A stretch of 64,000 nucleotides of DNA, taken from assembly GCF_021018895.1 (NCBI RefSeq), contig NC_079368.1, positions 2,753,001 through 2,817,000 on the forward strand. The letters run 5' to 3'. Shown here in pieces: positions 50,410 through 61,159 of the stretch; the first letter of the stretch is position 1, and every line of letters starts with the position of its first letter. Under the pieces are notes generated by a model, which worked only from the letters and a program-made list of their open reading frames with translations, did no database searches and was not told where the DNA came from. Source of the DNA: Seriola aureovittata. Its lineage: Eukaryota; Chordata; Actinopteri; Carangiformes; Carangidae. The position numbers and the translations under genes were made by a program.

Positions 50410-52770
50410 TTCTTCATGTTGCAGCTACTGTGTCAAAGCTCTCGATCTCAGGGACCCACACTCCTCTGTTCTCACTCACTACAGACGCTGATGTAAAGGC
50501 CAGGCTGGTTTCTGTTTTTTCAAACATCATGTTGATATTTATGAGTTTACATGTTGATAAGGCACCCAAATTACAAAAAGAATTATGTGGTTATGAGGAT
50601 GGTTTTACCACAGATTTAGTCTATGGATTAAAATGCAGACTCAGTTTCCCTGTTACTCTGACTCTTTAGTAGAATTACAATAGAAACATCTGAAAAACTC
50701 ACTGTTCATTGTTTTGGACTGAAGACACAAATCAGTGTCTCAAAATCTGGACAAATAAAACCAAAGTATCAGCATGAAGACGAGTCAGTGGTGGGTGAGA
50801 AAATATGTTTTTATAATGTTGGTGAACCTTTAACATAAAGTAAAATAAAGTTCAACACAGCAGCTTCACTCATGAGAGCAGAGAGTTTGAGGAGGTCAGT
50901 GTCTGTGACTTTACCTCTGTCTCTCCACCTGCACGCCGATGTAGGTGATGTGGATCCGCGGGGTCTCGTGCCATCGTTCGTTGTTTTGTTTGTTTTTTTA
51001 CTCTTCATACTTTGTAAACAGAATCCAGATCAGCTGGAGGTTTCTCTTTGACACCGTGTTAACAGACTCATGTTGTTCACCAGGTTCATTACAATCGGCT
51101 CAGTACAGACTCGTCTGTTTTCCTGTATCTGTGAACTTGAAGCAGTTTGAATTGTGTTTCCATGTGTGGGCGTTTTTTATTATTAAAAGTTTTTCTTTCT
51201 TTTTTTTTTATTCAGTTAAACTCTATCGCTCTTCAAGTTGTGCAACAAGTGTTGTTATTCCCAGGAAGTGATGACGTGTTGTTGTTGTGATCGAACATCA
51301 TCTTCAGTGTTGTGTTCAGTTCAAACTTCTCTGAGGATCCAACTCAGGAAGTGAAAAGTAAGATGCAGGCTGCTTGTTTCTGCTTTGAGTGGCATGATGA
51401 GGGAAAGAGCAGCTCTCAGATCATCACGTGTAAAGAAACAGCCAATCAGACACAAGTATTTAACCTCAATTCTTTGAAAATGCTCTTACTAATTTTCCGT
51501 CCTGTGTCATTCTGAAAAACCACAATTGCATTATTAAGTTCATTTTTTATTTGTGTGAAATCTCTAATTCAATATATTAACAACATTAATGTATAAACAA
51601 ATGATGAGAGGAGAATTTAGGGTGTGTGTGTGTGTGTCTGTCTGTGTGAAAGAGTGAGTGAGTGAGCTACAACATTTACACCTTCTATTTACTCTTCAGT
51701 TTAAAATGTTGCCATGGGGACATGGTTTACTTCGCTTGTTTCAGTCTGACATTAATGAGAAGGCAGTTCAGTTCCTCTTCCACAGGGGGGCAGTACAACC
51801 TCAGTCAGAGACTCAGACCACAGCTCAACACCTAAGGACGCTGGTGAAACAAGGTTCACCTACACGTATTATATAAAATACATTTTCTATCAGTCCAAAA
51901 AGAAAAGAAAACATCTGACCAGATCAGCGGAGACTGATGAACAATGATTGACAGTTGTCTCCTTCACTCTGACATCAGCATGAACTGATTCACTTGAATG
52001 CATGAACACAACACTCACCATAAGCCCACAACTATTTTCTGCCTCGTACCCAAAGAGTGGAACCTGACCATGACAGCCATCAACATCACTACCACTTTAC
52101 AGTAAGACTACCCTTATAAAGGATTTATGATTTACTCTCCATCATCAGCATTTGTACCTGCTGCTTCATCAGTTTGTTAAGTTACTAGCGATGAACCAGC
52201 GTCAGCATCTTAATGGTCAGAACGTTTCATTTGGCAGATCAAATGACGTCATATGAAATGATGGGCAGATTCAGACTCTCAGGTCTTGGCAGTATTGTTT
52301 AGCTTGACATGATATCAGCAGCCGTCTCCACTATGATCACAGGTGCTGATCAGATCGTTCTGCACAGGGGAGATTAACATGGAGATGCTTTTAGCTTTAG
52401 GACTTTAGCATTCCAGGTAGAACACAGGTGGTAACCTCCTTTACCTGGTGAACTTTAGCTGCACTTCAGTGTTGATGCTTTCACTCTTCATCACTGCAGC
52501 TCAGAACATGAGAACTAAAATATCTGATAAAATGATCCGCACACGGTTTAATATTTCCCATGATGCAACATTTCTATCAGCTCACCTCCTCTGTAGAAAC
52601 ATTAGCACATTAATCTGAATTTCTTTTAAGTTGTTTCACATGATCATAATGCTCACTTAACCACACTTATTTATCACCTCAGCTTTATTTAGCCAGATAA
52701 CCCCAAGACTGTCAGACTCAAGTTAAACTCACTACAGGCTCGACAAGACCACCACATAAGTAGATATTTA
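50410..52770. other. Intergenic stretch, no gene seen
   Basis: Read on both strands without recognising a coding segment. Open frames at 50945-51271 and 51658-51876 lack motifs and splice context. A TGACGTCA site is at 52244-52251. Confidence 0.5.
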
Positions 52771-52775
52771 TTTTT

Positions 52776-52885
52776 TTGAGATGAGATGAGATAATATAAG
52801 ATAAGACAAGATCTCATCTTAGATACGATAAGATAAGATAAGATGAGATCAGATGAGGTGAGATGAGACAAGACAAGACAAGATA
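52776..52885. repeat. Degenerate (GATRA)n pentanucleotide array
   Basis: Units of gataa, gatga and gacaa alternate over about 110 bp, with a short internal inverted segment (aagatctcatctta). Confidence 0.85.
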
Positions 52886-53056
52886 TGTGAAAATATACTA
52901 ATAAATACTAAACATTACAAAAGATGAATATTAGATAAATAATATAGTATAGCAACATAGAATGTTCAGATAGATATCAAAATATGTTCAAATATGTCAA
53001 AAAATAGCAGCAGATAAGGAATATTGCACAGCTGGTGTGTGTTAATCATTGTCTTT

Positions 53057-53058
<2 letters not shown>

Positions 53059-53137
<79 letters not shown>
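53059..53137. repeat. (TG)n microsatellite
   Basis: About 39 uninterrupted TG units. The flank 53138-53230 (cagcagcaggaaggaaagac, ctgcggta) resembles a dispersed fish repeat. Confidence 0.95.
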
Positions 53138-53229
53138 TCTACTGAGTGTTTGTTCTACAGTCTGACAGCAGCAGGAAGGAAAGACCTGCGGTATCCCACC
53201 TCCACACACTGCGTCCGTTTTATATCTAA

Positions 53230-54190
53230 TGTTTGAGTGAGGTTGATGAGTTCAGGGAAGTGATGTCATCATCTGAAGACGTATCTGACCGAGCTGCACT
53301 GATTCCAACTTGTGTCACTTCCATCTTGTTACAAAACCCGGTTTGCAAGATCTGGTCGGTCTCAAGAAATACCTTGAGTTAGGAAACTCATCACAGCGCA
53401 CATAACACACTGATGCCAAAGCTCTGTTACTGCAACTACTGCATCAAAGAAGTGAAGTTTCATGATCTACCAATCAAAACATCACCTGAACAACCAACAA
53501 CCTGTTTCTTCATCAAACCCTGGAAACAAGATGCTCTGCAAATGTCGTTGATGCAGTGCATGATCATCTAAACATGTCAGACTCCATCCGCTGCAGAAAC
53601 AAGTATGGAGCCCCTTATTTTATAGATGATCTTTTCAATACTTGCAATTTTTGTTACAAAGGAAACTGAAATGAACTGATATTGTTCTGAGCTCAGATTC
53701 CTCTTGAGGCACCGAAAAGACTTTGTTCATCACCAAAACCTGATGTTTGAAGAAAACAATCACTAACTCAGACCGTTAGAACCTGATTCTCAGCTCTACA
53801 ACACTTTCTCTTGATATCAGAGAGAACACTGTTAAAATCCCCACAATGACCCCCTTGTCAACTGCTTTTAATCTTTGGTCAGGGGCCCAATAAATCATTG
53901 TCCCCTCAACGTGTCAGGTAAGGTGACAACCAGGGCAGGAAAAGTGGGGGGAGCAGAGGCAAAATGGGGGGGGGGAAGTCAACCTGGGAAATTAGATTCC
54001 ACCATGGAGTCAGTGAAGGCTGAGGGGAAGTTAAGGTCAGCGCCCTCCCCAGGTGTTTGTTTGCTGCCTGTCAAACAGCAGCCACTGGAAACAAGACCTC
54101 GAAAGAATTTGCCTTTATATGATGTGATTACTGTCATGGCTGTCTTCAACCATTTTGGGTCCCAGTGGAAGGAATGCGCTGCAGGCTCTG
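53230..54190. other. Intergenic stretch, no gene seen
   Basis: The open frame at 53875-54315 runs into the (CA)n tract and has no recognisable domain, so it is not called. Nothing else is supportable. Confidence 0.5.
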
Positions 54191-54192
54191 CA

Positions 54193-54194
<2 letters not shown>

Positions 54195-54245
<51 letters not shown>
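54195..54245. repeat. (CA)n microsatellite
   Basis: About 25 CA units. Confidence 0.95.
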
Positions 54246-54246
<1 letters not shown>

Positions 54247-55527
54247 ATACGTCTGTGTACTCTGGCACCTTCAACCTGGAGGAAGAGTTTAATTAACTTT
54301 CAAAGCTTCATTTAGGAAAGCCTCATTCATGTCAGTTGTCAGGTTAAGGCCACAGCGACACTGCACTTCCACGCCATGTAACACGCTCTGGTTTCTGCCA
54401 TATTTGGTCACCTAGCCTGGGAGGCGGAGCTTCTGAAGGAGCACTGACAGAAGGGGAGCATTTGTTTGGCTCTTGAGTTCGAATACAGTGCCACAGAGAG
54501 CCAATGGGATTTTTACATTTATTACGGAAATGTTTAAAATACTGACAGGTTTTGTTCAGCAGGATCATCTTCACTAATGAACACCACTTTATGACGTTAG
54601 AAGCCTAAATACAACCAGTAGAAGTGAAAAGCTAATGTTCGCCAACATCACTAAACTTCAACTTGTAGTTTGATTGAGCCCCGACGTCTTTCCTCTTACA
54701 AAGTTAGTAACAGTTTGTAAGCGCGTATATAGTATATATAGTATAAACACAACCAGGCTGTGCAGGTGGACCGGTGAGTAGATGAGTTTCCATGTTCTCT
54801 GTGATGATGTTTAACTTCTGCTTAACTTCTCATTCAGACACTTGTTAGCAACCGGCTTTTTTTAAGAGATGCAAAAGCTGAAAGGAATCAGGACTGGGGT
54901 ATTTACTGATGTATTTCATGTTGTAGAATAAATGAAAATGTCTTGAGCTTGTGTTGACCGCAGACCTTATTTCAGTCATCTAACCAAAAACACATTCAAC
55001 AAACCCAGAGAGTTCAGGGAACAGGAAGTGATAAAATACAATTCATTTTAGGATTGGGACCAGGACCTGCAGAACTCTACATTAAGTCTCTCTCTGGAAT
55101 CGCATAGTCCACCTTTAATCAGGGAATGTGCTTGGACCAGAGTCATGATTGCTGCTAGAGTTTCCTTGTTAGTTACATAAGTAATATTAGCCATTAGCTA
55201 TTCGCAAGAACAGTCTCTGCCAGAGTTCCAGCAGGTCAAGAAAACAAAAATCCTCTTATGGTTTGATAGTTTTTTGTGAAATCTGGTAACGAGTAAGAAA
55301 CCAGAATCACGAGAGGGTAGGAACAGATAACCACGTAGTGCTGTATACAGAAGAACAGGGTAACTATGCTAGCATCAAATATATATTGTGATATACAATA
55401 TTATCATGGGGGAGGGGAAATAAAACATAATTATATTCTTGTATTTTATGCTGCAGGTATAAGTGATTCTGCTGTGAAATGAGGGTTGAACTCTGCAGCA
55501 GGCAAGACTGTGCAACACTGAAATATT

Positions 55528-55529
<2 letters not shown>

Positions 55530-55569
<40 letters not shown>

Positions 55570-55612
55570 ATATATATCGAATGTTGGCCCAAGCCAAACA
55601 CACACACACACA
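55530..55612. repeat. (TA)n tract followed by a short (CA)n tract
   Basis: TA units run from about 55530 to 55566 and again near 55571; CA units occupy about 55598-55612. The first part is flanked by gatata/tatc motifs that would fold on themselves. Confidence 0.9.
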
Positions 55613-55752
55613 CCCTAATCTTAAACCTCAGCCTGATCCCAGTTTTAGCTGTGACCCTTGAGGGAAGTCCAAATCCAAAACCAGCACCTTGAAGAAGTGA
55701 GGATCAGCCAAAATGCCTTAATTTGATCAACAACAACAACACACACACACAA

Positions 55753-57300
55753 AGTGTCTCTACAGCTCTAATAGGTTCTCACAGAGACAGAAGTCGACGG
55801 TACACGTCTACACAGACCAAAACAGCGAGCCTTTATTCAGTACAGCACGGATCTGACTGGCAGCGGATGGCAGGCGGAGGCAAGATCCCAATTATTGGTG
55901 GAATAAAGCAGCAGCTGCTGGTCTCAGTGAGGTGGATGGAGGCTTGTTAGGTGTGCAGCTGCTGCAGGAGGAACTCCTCCTCTGGGAGTTTTCCTCTCAC
56001 ATCTGTCTGGGAGCCTTGTTACCCTGTCAGCCTCTGTCCTCCACACAGCCCCTCTAAATGAACAGGTATGAGTGAAACCAGTTAGCCACCATTATGCTCA
56101 TCATTTAACCCACGTGGGATGGTGAAGTTGTACTTTCTGTATATGTTTTTTTTATTTCACATGCGCTCAGATGGGAGTTGGCTGGTGGTTTGCACTATGC
56201 TGTAATTGCAACACTTACACAGTTTGTCGGCCAGTGTCCATTACAGGAATCAATTGAGGCTGTGATTCTGACTGGGGGAGAAATCACACCAAGCTGTTTG
56301 AGATTGTCTGCAGCACATAAACAACCAGGTCTTTCATAGAGGAACTGCTTAAAGTTAATGTAGGGAAATGAAGAACTTTGCTTCTTTGGCATTAAAACAC
56401 AGTCAGATCAGGGGATCAGTTTAACCTCAGTGTGCCCGGTACACAAACAGGTCCAGGGTGTGTTTGACGTAGCTTAGTTTTAAACTTCATTCATTCCCAA
56501 CAGCTGAAAAACTGCTCTGTTTCAGATGATTTCACTGTACAAATATGGATTATAGAATAATGCAGTCAGTGTAGTTCAGGCCTCTGAACATACTGAGCTC
56601 TAGGCCATGAGGAAACTGGATTTCCTGCTAAATCATATTGTTTGTTACAGGTTTGTAGTCCTACAGCTACGGTAAGCCCCGAGGACAAAACTTCTGGTCA
56701 GTCACCACTTAAAGCTGAGCGGTGTGTGTCTGTAACACTGTTTAAGGTTGTAATGCTTTAATTTGTACAGCTGACAGTTAGTTTGGTAACGCATAAAACC
56801 TTAGCAGGTGAAGGTGAAAGCTTTTCAGAGTTATGGATATGGATGGATATGGCTATTTCCTGGAGGCAGTATGTTCCAATGTAAACTCCAACTCCAAACT
56901 CACAAAAATAGTAGAAAAGATTTCAATTTAGTTTGAAGTCTTGAGACTAGAACTACCGCCTCATGGTTGTCTGCTTCCTCCACTCAGACTAGTTTCAGGT
57001 TACATCCCAGTTTATCCAGGCTCATATAAAATATGAACCATTTGTGTTAAATTTTCTCATAATTGCTGTGTGGAGTCCTGAGTTATGGCTAAAAAGTGTT
57101 TTGTGAGTTCACACTGACCTTGACCTTTGACCTTTAACCACCAAAGTCGAATCAGTTCATCTTTGAGTCCAAGCGAATGTTTGCGCCAAATTTGAAGCAG
57201 GGATATCATGTCCACGAGAATGGGACAGACGGACAACATGATATGAAAAACAACATGCAGTTGCAGTTGCTGGTGCAGAGGCATAAAAACAAGAACATGT
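55753..57300. other. Intergenic stretch, no gene seen
   Basis: No coding or RNA gene signal was recognised. Simple-sequence content is low. Confidence 0.5.
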
Positions 57301-57301
57301 C

Positions 57302-57528
57302 CTTTAAGTCAGTGGTTCGCAAAGTAAGGTCTGTTGACCCGCAGGGGGTTGCCATTAAAAAGGGGATTATTATTATTATTATTTTTTACTATAATTCCAT
57401 CCATAACTAACACAATGACAGAATGAATGAATATGTTGGCCATGGGTTTAAACACACAACATCTGTGGTCTAATTTGTGTCAGTTAAGGGTCCTTGATGT
57501 GAACGGTTTGAGAACCCCTGGTTTAAGG
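57302..57528. mobile_element. Non-autonomous hAT element with probable 8-bp target duplication
   Basis: The element at 57310-57520 begins cagtggttcgcaaagtaagg and ends ggtttgagaacccctg, the inverted hAT-type terminus. The 8 bases on each side (ctttaagt and gtttaagg) agree at 6 of 8 positions, as expected for an old hAT target duplication. An (ATT)n run lies inside at about 57367. It has no coding capacity. Confidence 0.75.
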
Positions 57529-58900
57529 ATTTTAACCCTTACTTTCTCACAAGCTGCTGTTACTGTCGTTCTGCTCTCTCTATGTCAGGTTCTGGGCGAC
57601 TCGTATTGACCCTATATGAACTGCATTACCCAGAGGGCACTACGTGACTCACGGGTTCACCTCTCGACAAATCAAGTTACTCCTAGCAGAGATCGTCTGT
57701 GCTTATTCAAAGTTCTCACAGCAGTACACACATACATAATGTACAGTATCAAATTAATACTTTTGCAAATGGTTCCTTTGAGAAAATAAATATATATTGT
57801 GACCACCCACGATATTTCTCTCTGTGGAAAGTTAGGATTTAATAATGTTTTGCTTATATCGGCCGATGCACAGGTGAGTACTGGCAATTTTTTTTCTGCT
57901 TCAAGCACTGCCTGTAGTAACTGAATGTTGTGGCCACTCGGAGGCAGTGGAAATAAGTTGCGATAGCAATGTTTGACATATTGAACTTGTGCCTGTTTCC
58001 ACCTCCAGCTGTTACAGATCGACATGATGATTATGTGTAGTGGTGTCAGTGTCACCTGATGAATCTCCACCAGCTCCTGAGGGAAACATCTGGCTCTGAA
58101 ACTGACAGTGTACAGCTGCAGATTCAGCTGATAATTCATATTCTCATTTGTTTTGCTGCTTTAAAATATAACTTTAGCTGAAGTCTTGTTTTTGCTCATC
58201 ATCTTACTACAGTGATGTAGACGTTCACTCCAACGTTTGTCAGTACACCTTGACATCACCTGTGGGTGCAGGTACAGATGTAACAGAACACTTCTGACCA
58301 CACCCAGCACCACGGACTTGAAACCTTCAACCAGAAGAGGTCAGTGAATCACTCTTGCTCAGCTTGATCGCTAATCACCGTGTGTTCAGAATTAATTAAC
58401 TCCCCATGACCATCGTTATTCTGCCCTCTGGTCCAATAAAACAAACGACTGCAGTTGTTAATACCTGTTGTCTGTTTTAGTCTCAGCTCCAGCTGAGAGA
58501 CAGAGTCCTGATTTAGAGGAGTGTTTGCCCACTCTCATTGTGCTGCTCGTTGTGTTGTGGAGTAGCAGCGACCATGACCGGGGTTTATTTGTCAGGCAAA
58601 GCAGAGCCACAGCTGTGTTTGTGAGGCTGTCAGCAGTGTGACTGCAGGAAACATTCATCATTACAAGGCTCCAGTTGCCTCTTTGTGTGTTTTTCACATA
58701 TTTGCATATTAAATGTTCCATATCATCCAGTCCAGTGGACACAGGCTGGCAGGTGCACACATGTCTGAGTGCCTCTGCTCAAACAATCACCTACCTACCT
58801 ACCCTGTGGTGAGAGCTCCTCTTAAGATTTGTAATGCAAAGTAGGAAATAAAAATGTTAAATATGCTATTACGACATTTATTTTGCAGGAGTAGACTGTC
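57529..58900. other. Intergenic stretch, no gene seen
   Basis: The longest frame (57672-58139, minus strand) has no recognisable domain. The phrase ggaggcagtggaaataagtt around 57940 resembles a dispersed repeat, so the frame is not called as a gene. Confidence 0.5.
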
Positions 58901-58914
58901 TAGCCTTCAGTCTG

Positions 58915-59290
58915 TGGCCTACAGTTCATTCAGAAAGTCTTCAGACCCCTTCACTTATTTCACATTTTGTTATGTTGCAGTTTTATGCTAAAAATATAGA
59001 ATATATATATATATATTTATTTAGACACTTTACTGTGACTCTTGACGTTTAGCATAGGTTCGTCCATTTCTCTGGATCATCTTTGAGGTGTTTCTACACC
59101 TTGATTGCAGTCCACCTGTGGTAAACTCAGCTGATTGGATATGATGTGGAAAGACAAACACCTGTCTATATCAGGTCTCACAGCTGACAATGCAGATCAG
59201 AGCAGAAACCATGAGGAGGGAAGTACTGCCTGCAGAGCTCAGAGACAGGATTGTGTGGAGGATAAAAAAAATGCACTGTAACACATCTTT
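58915..59290 (+). mobile_element. Tc1-like element remnant with transposase start
   Basis: The left end tacagttcattcagaaagtc then ttcagaccccttcac is a Tc1-type terminal repeat of the same family as 37911. After an AT insertion come the internal phrases cacctgtggtaaactcagct and gctgacaatgcagatcagag. An ATG then opens a frame reading LPAELRDRIVW, the N-terminus of the transposase. The rest of the transposase and the right end are missing. Confidence 0.85.
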
Positions 59291-59839
59291 AAGTACCGAG
59301 CCAAACTCTATGCATGAATCTGGAAATAAGTCCTTTTTTTTCATTTTGCAAAAGATAGATAATGCACATAAATTCAGCTGAACCTGTGTGTACGTAATAT
59401 ATGAGAAGGTAACAGTACAGTACAAGAGGAATGTTGGTCTTAAGAGCTGTTTATTAGACTCATGAGTCTCTCAAATTGTAATTAGTCATCATGTCTGCAG
59501 TTATAAATATTACTCTAAAAGGGTCTTGAGTTTCTTGATTTCTAATAGGACGTCAGTCAATATTTTTCAGTCAATTGCAATTATATTCTTCTTCTCCTGT
59601 TAATCCTTATATTGACACTATGTAAGCACTATATAGAGTGAATTTATTTCCCAGTCTGACCATCAAGTCACTGTTTTAGCTGATGCCCAGGATGCTCGAT
59701 CGTACCTACGTAGCTACAGGACACTGACTGCAGTTCATGTAACAGCCACCACTGTCAAAACCAAGCATCAACCTCCGGGGCTGCAGTTCCTGTAATGACC
59801 ACTACAGTTTGGCTCCAACAGTGAGTCAGTCCCAGGTAG

Positions 59840-60066
59840 GGCCTACTGCAAAAATGGCAGCGGCTGAGCAGCCCACTCTGAGTTTCTAAACCAATATATC
59901 CATCTTTTTTAGCAGTTAACATTGGTGTTTATTGCAACCTCTGGAGACAGCTGTTAATGAGTAAAGAATGAAGAAGGACTCACAACGGTTTTTCTACACT
60001 TGTTAGCAAACAGCTGCTAATGCTAATGTTAGCTGTGTAGCGATGGCAAAACTTACAAATAGCTAC
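59840..60066. repeat. Unclassified dispersed repeat, copy B
   Basis: Shares tggcaaaacttacaaatagc exactly, and gagtaaagaatgaag approximately, with the repeat at 31720-32045. The phrases gttagcaaacagctgctaat and gctaatgttagctgtgtag belong to the same unit. Confidence 0.6.
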
Positions 60067-60870
60067 TTAAGTGAAAGTTGGAAATGTTAAACTGTCACAG
60101 ACACATGAGAAATTGACTCACTAGATATCTGGGTAACATCTGGATTTAATTGTTGTATAATATGCTGTATCTAATGTTTTTTTTGTTAGCAGGAGAATTG
60201 TAAACCACTGTCAACAGCTGATAAACTCTGTTCAGAAATTGTCTCAAAAGTGACCCAATACAAACTAAGTGACATCAACATTTTTCTACATGTAACATCT
60301 GAATACACCTTAAATGACAGGCAGACATTTCAGGACATAATGACTCCTACAGTGGGAGTGGCTGAGAGTTGATTTGAGTGGGTGATGAATGAGACGATCA
60401 GGTTTCCTTTGAAGTGATTCTGTGCTTCGGTCTTTTTGAATCACTCTGATAAATTAGATCTGAGCCTCATGCTCAACACTGAGGGCAGCAGATAGACCTG
60501 AAACCTGATCTGAGGCGTCTCAACCACACACCTGAACTCTGGCTGTGCTAAGCTGTTGCTGAGCAACTGATCCAGTCAGTGTGAAGTGTTCCTGTAACGT
60601 CTCAATAAACTGCTACTTAACTGACTTTTAAAACTATGTGGATGATGAGGAGGAATGTATTCTCCTTTCTTCTCCTCTGGCTGCATCATTTAGAGTGACG
60701 TAGCCACGACCTGCTTCACAGAATTTTCCATCACACAAAGCTGTTGGTGAAACGCTGCATTCAGCCACTGACAATGGTCTCAGTATTATATGACAGAACA
60801 CAATTATTTTTAGGCTGCATGTGATTGTCTGTCATGGCCTTCAGCCTCTGGACTGGCAGCATTCCTGTGT
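60067..60870. other. Intergenic stretch, no gene seen
   Basis: No coding signal recognised on either strand. Confidence 0.5.
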
Positions 60871-60872
60871 GC

Positions 60873-60893
60873 GCACACACACACACGCACACA

Positions 60894-60942
<49 letters not shown>
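60873..60942. repeat. (CA)n microsatellite with interruptions
   Basis: About 34 CA units interrupted by G and T changes near 60887 and 60899. Confidence 0.95.
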
Positions 60943-60948
<6 letters not shown>

Positions 60949-61107
60949 CTCCTGATTCCTTGAACTGTTAATGTCATTTATTTCTCCCTGCTTCAGTGGT
61001 TTTTCTCTGTTCCTCTGGTGTCTATATGAGCTGTGTACCTCACTGTGATCTCTTTCTTTCATCACTACATATACGGTCTATACATCCCCAACTGATAGAT
61101 AAATAAG

Positions 61108-61146
61108 TATAACTACCTATATATATATATGTAGGTAGTTATAGTT
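61108..61146. repeat. Perfect small hairpin around a (TA)n core
   Basis: The left arm tataactaccta and the right arm taggtagttata are exact reverse complements flanking a TA core. Confidence 0.95.
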
Positions 61147-61159
61147 TTATATATATATA

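Noticed and set aside
53875..54315. 146-residue open frame, the longest unsplit plus-strand frame in its region
   Set aside because: It reads into the (CA)n tract (Thr-His repeats), has no recognisable domain and no splice or promoter context.
57672..58139. 155-residue minus-strand open frame
   Set aside because: No motif recognised; part of the DNA resembles a dispersed repeat, and length alone is weak evidence in AT-rich DNA.
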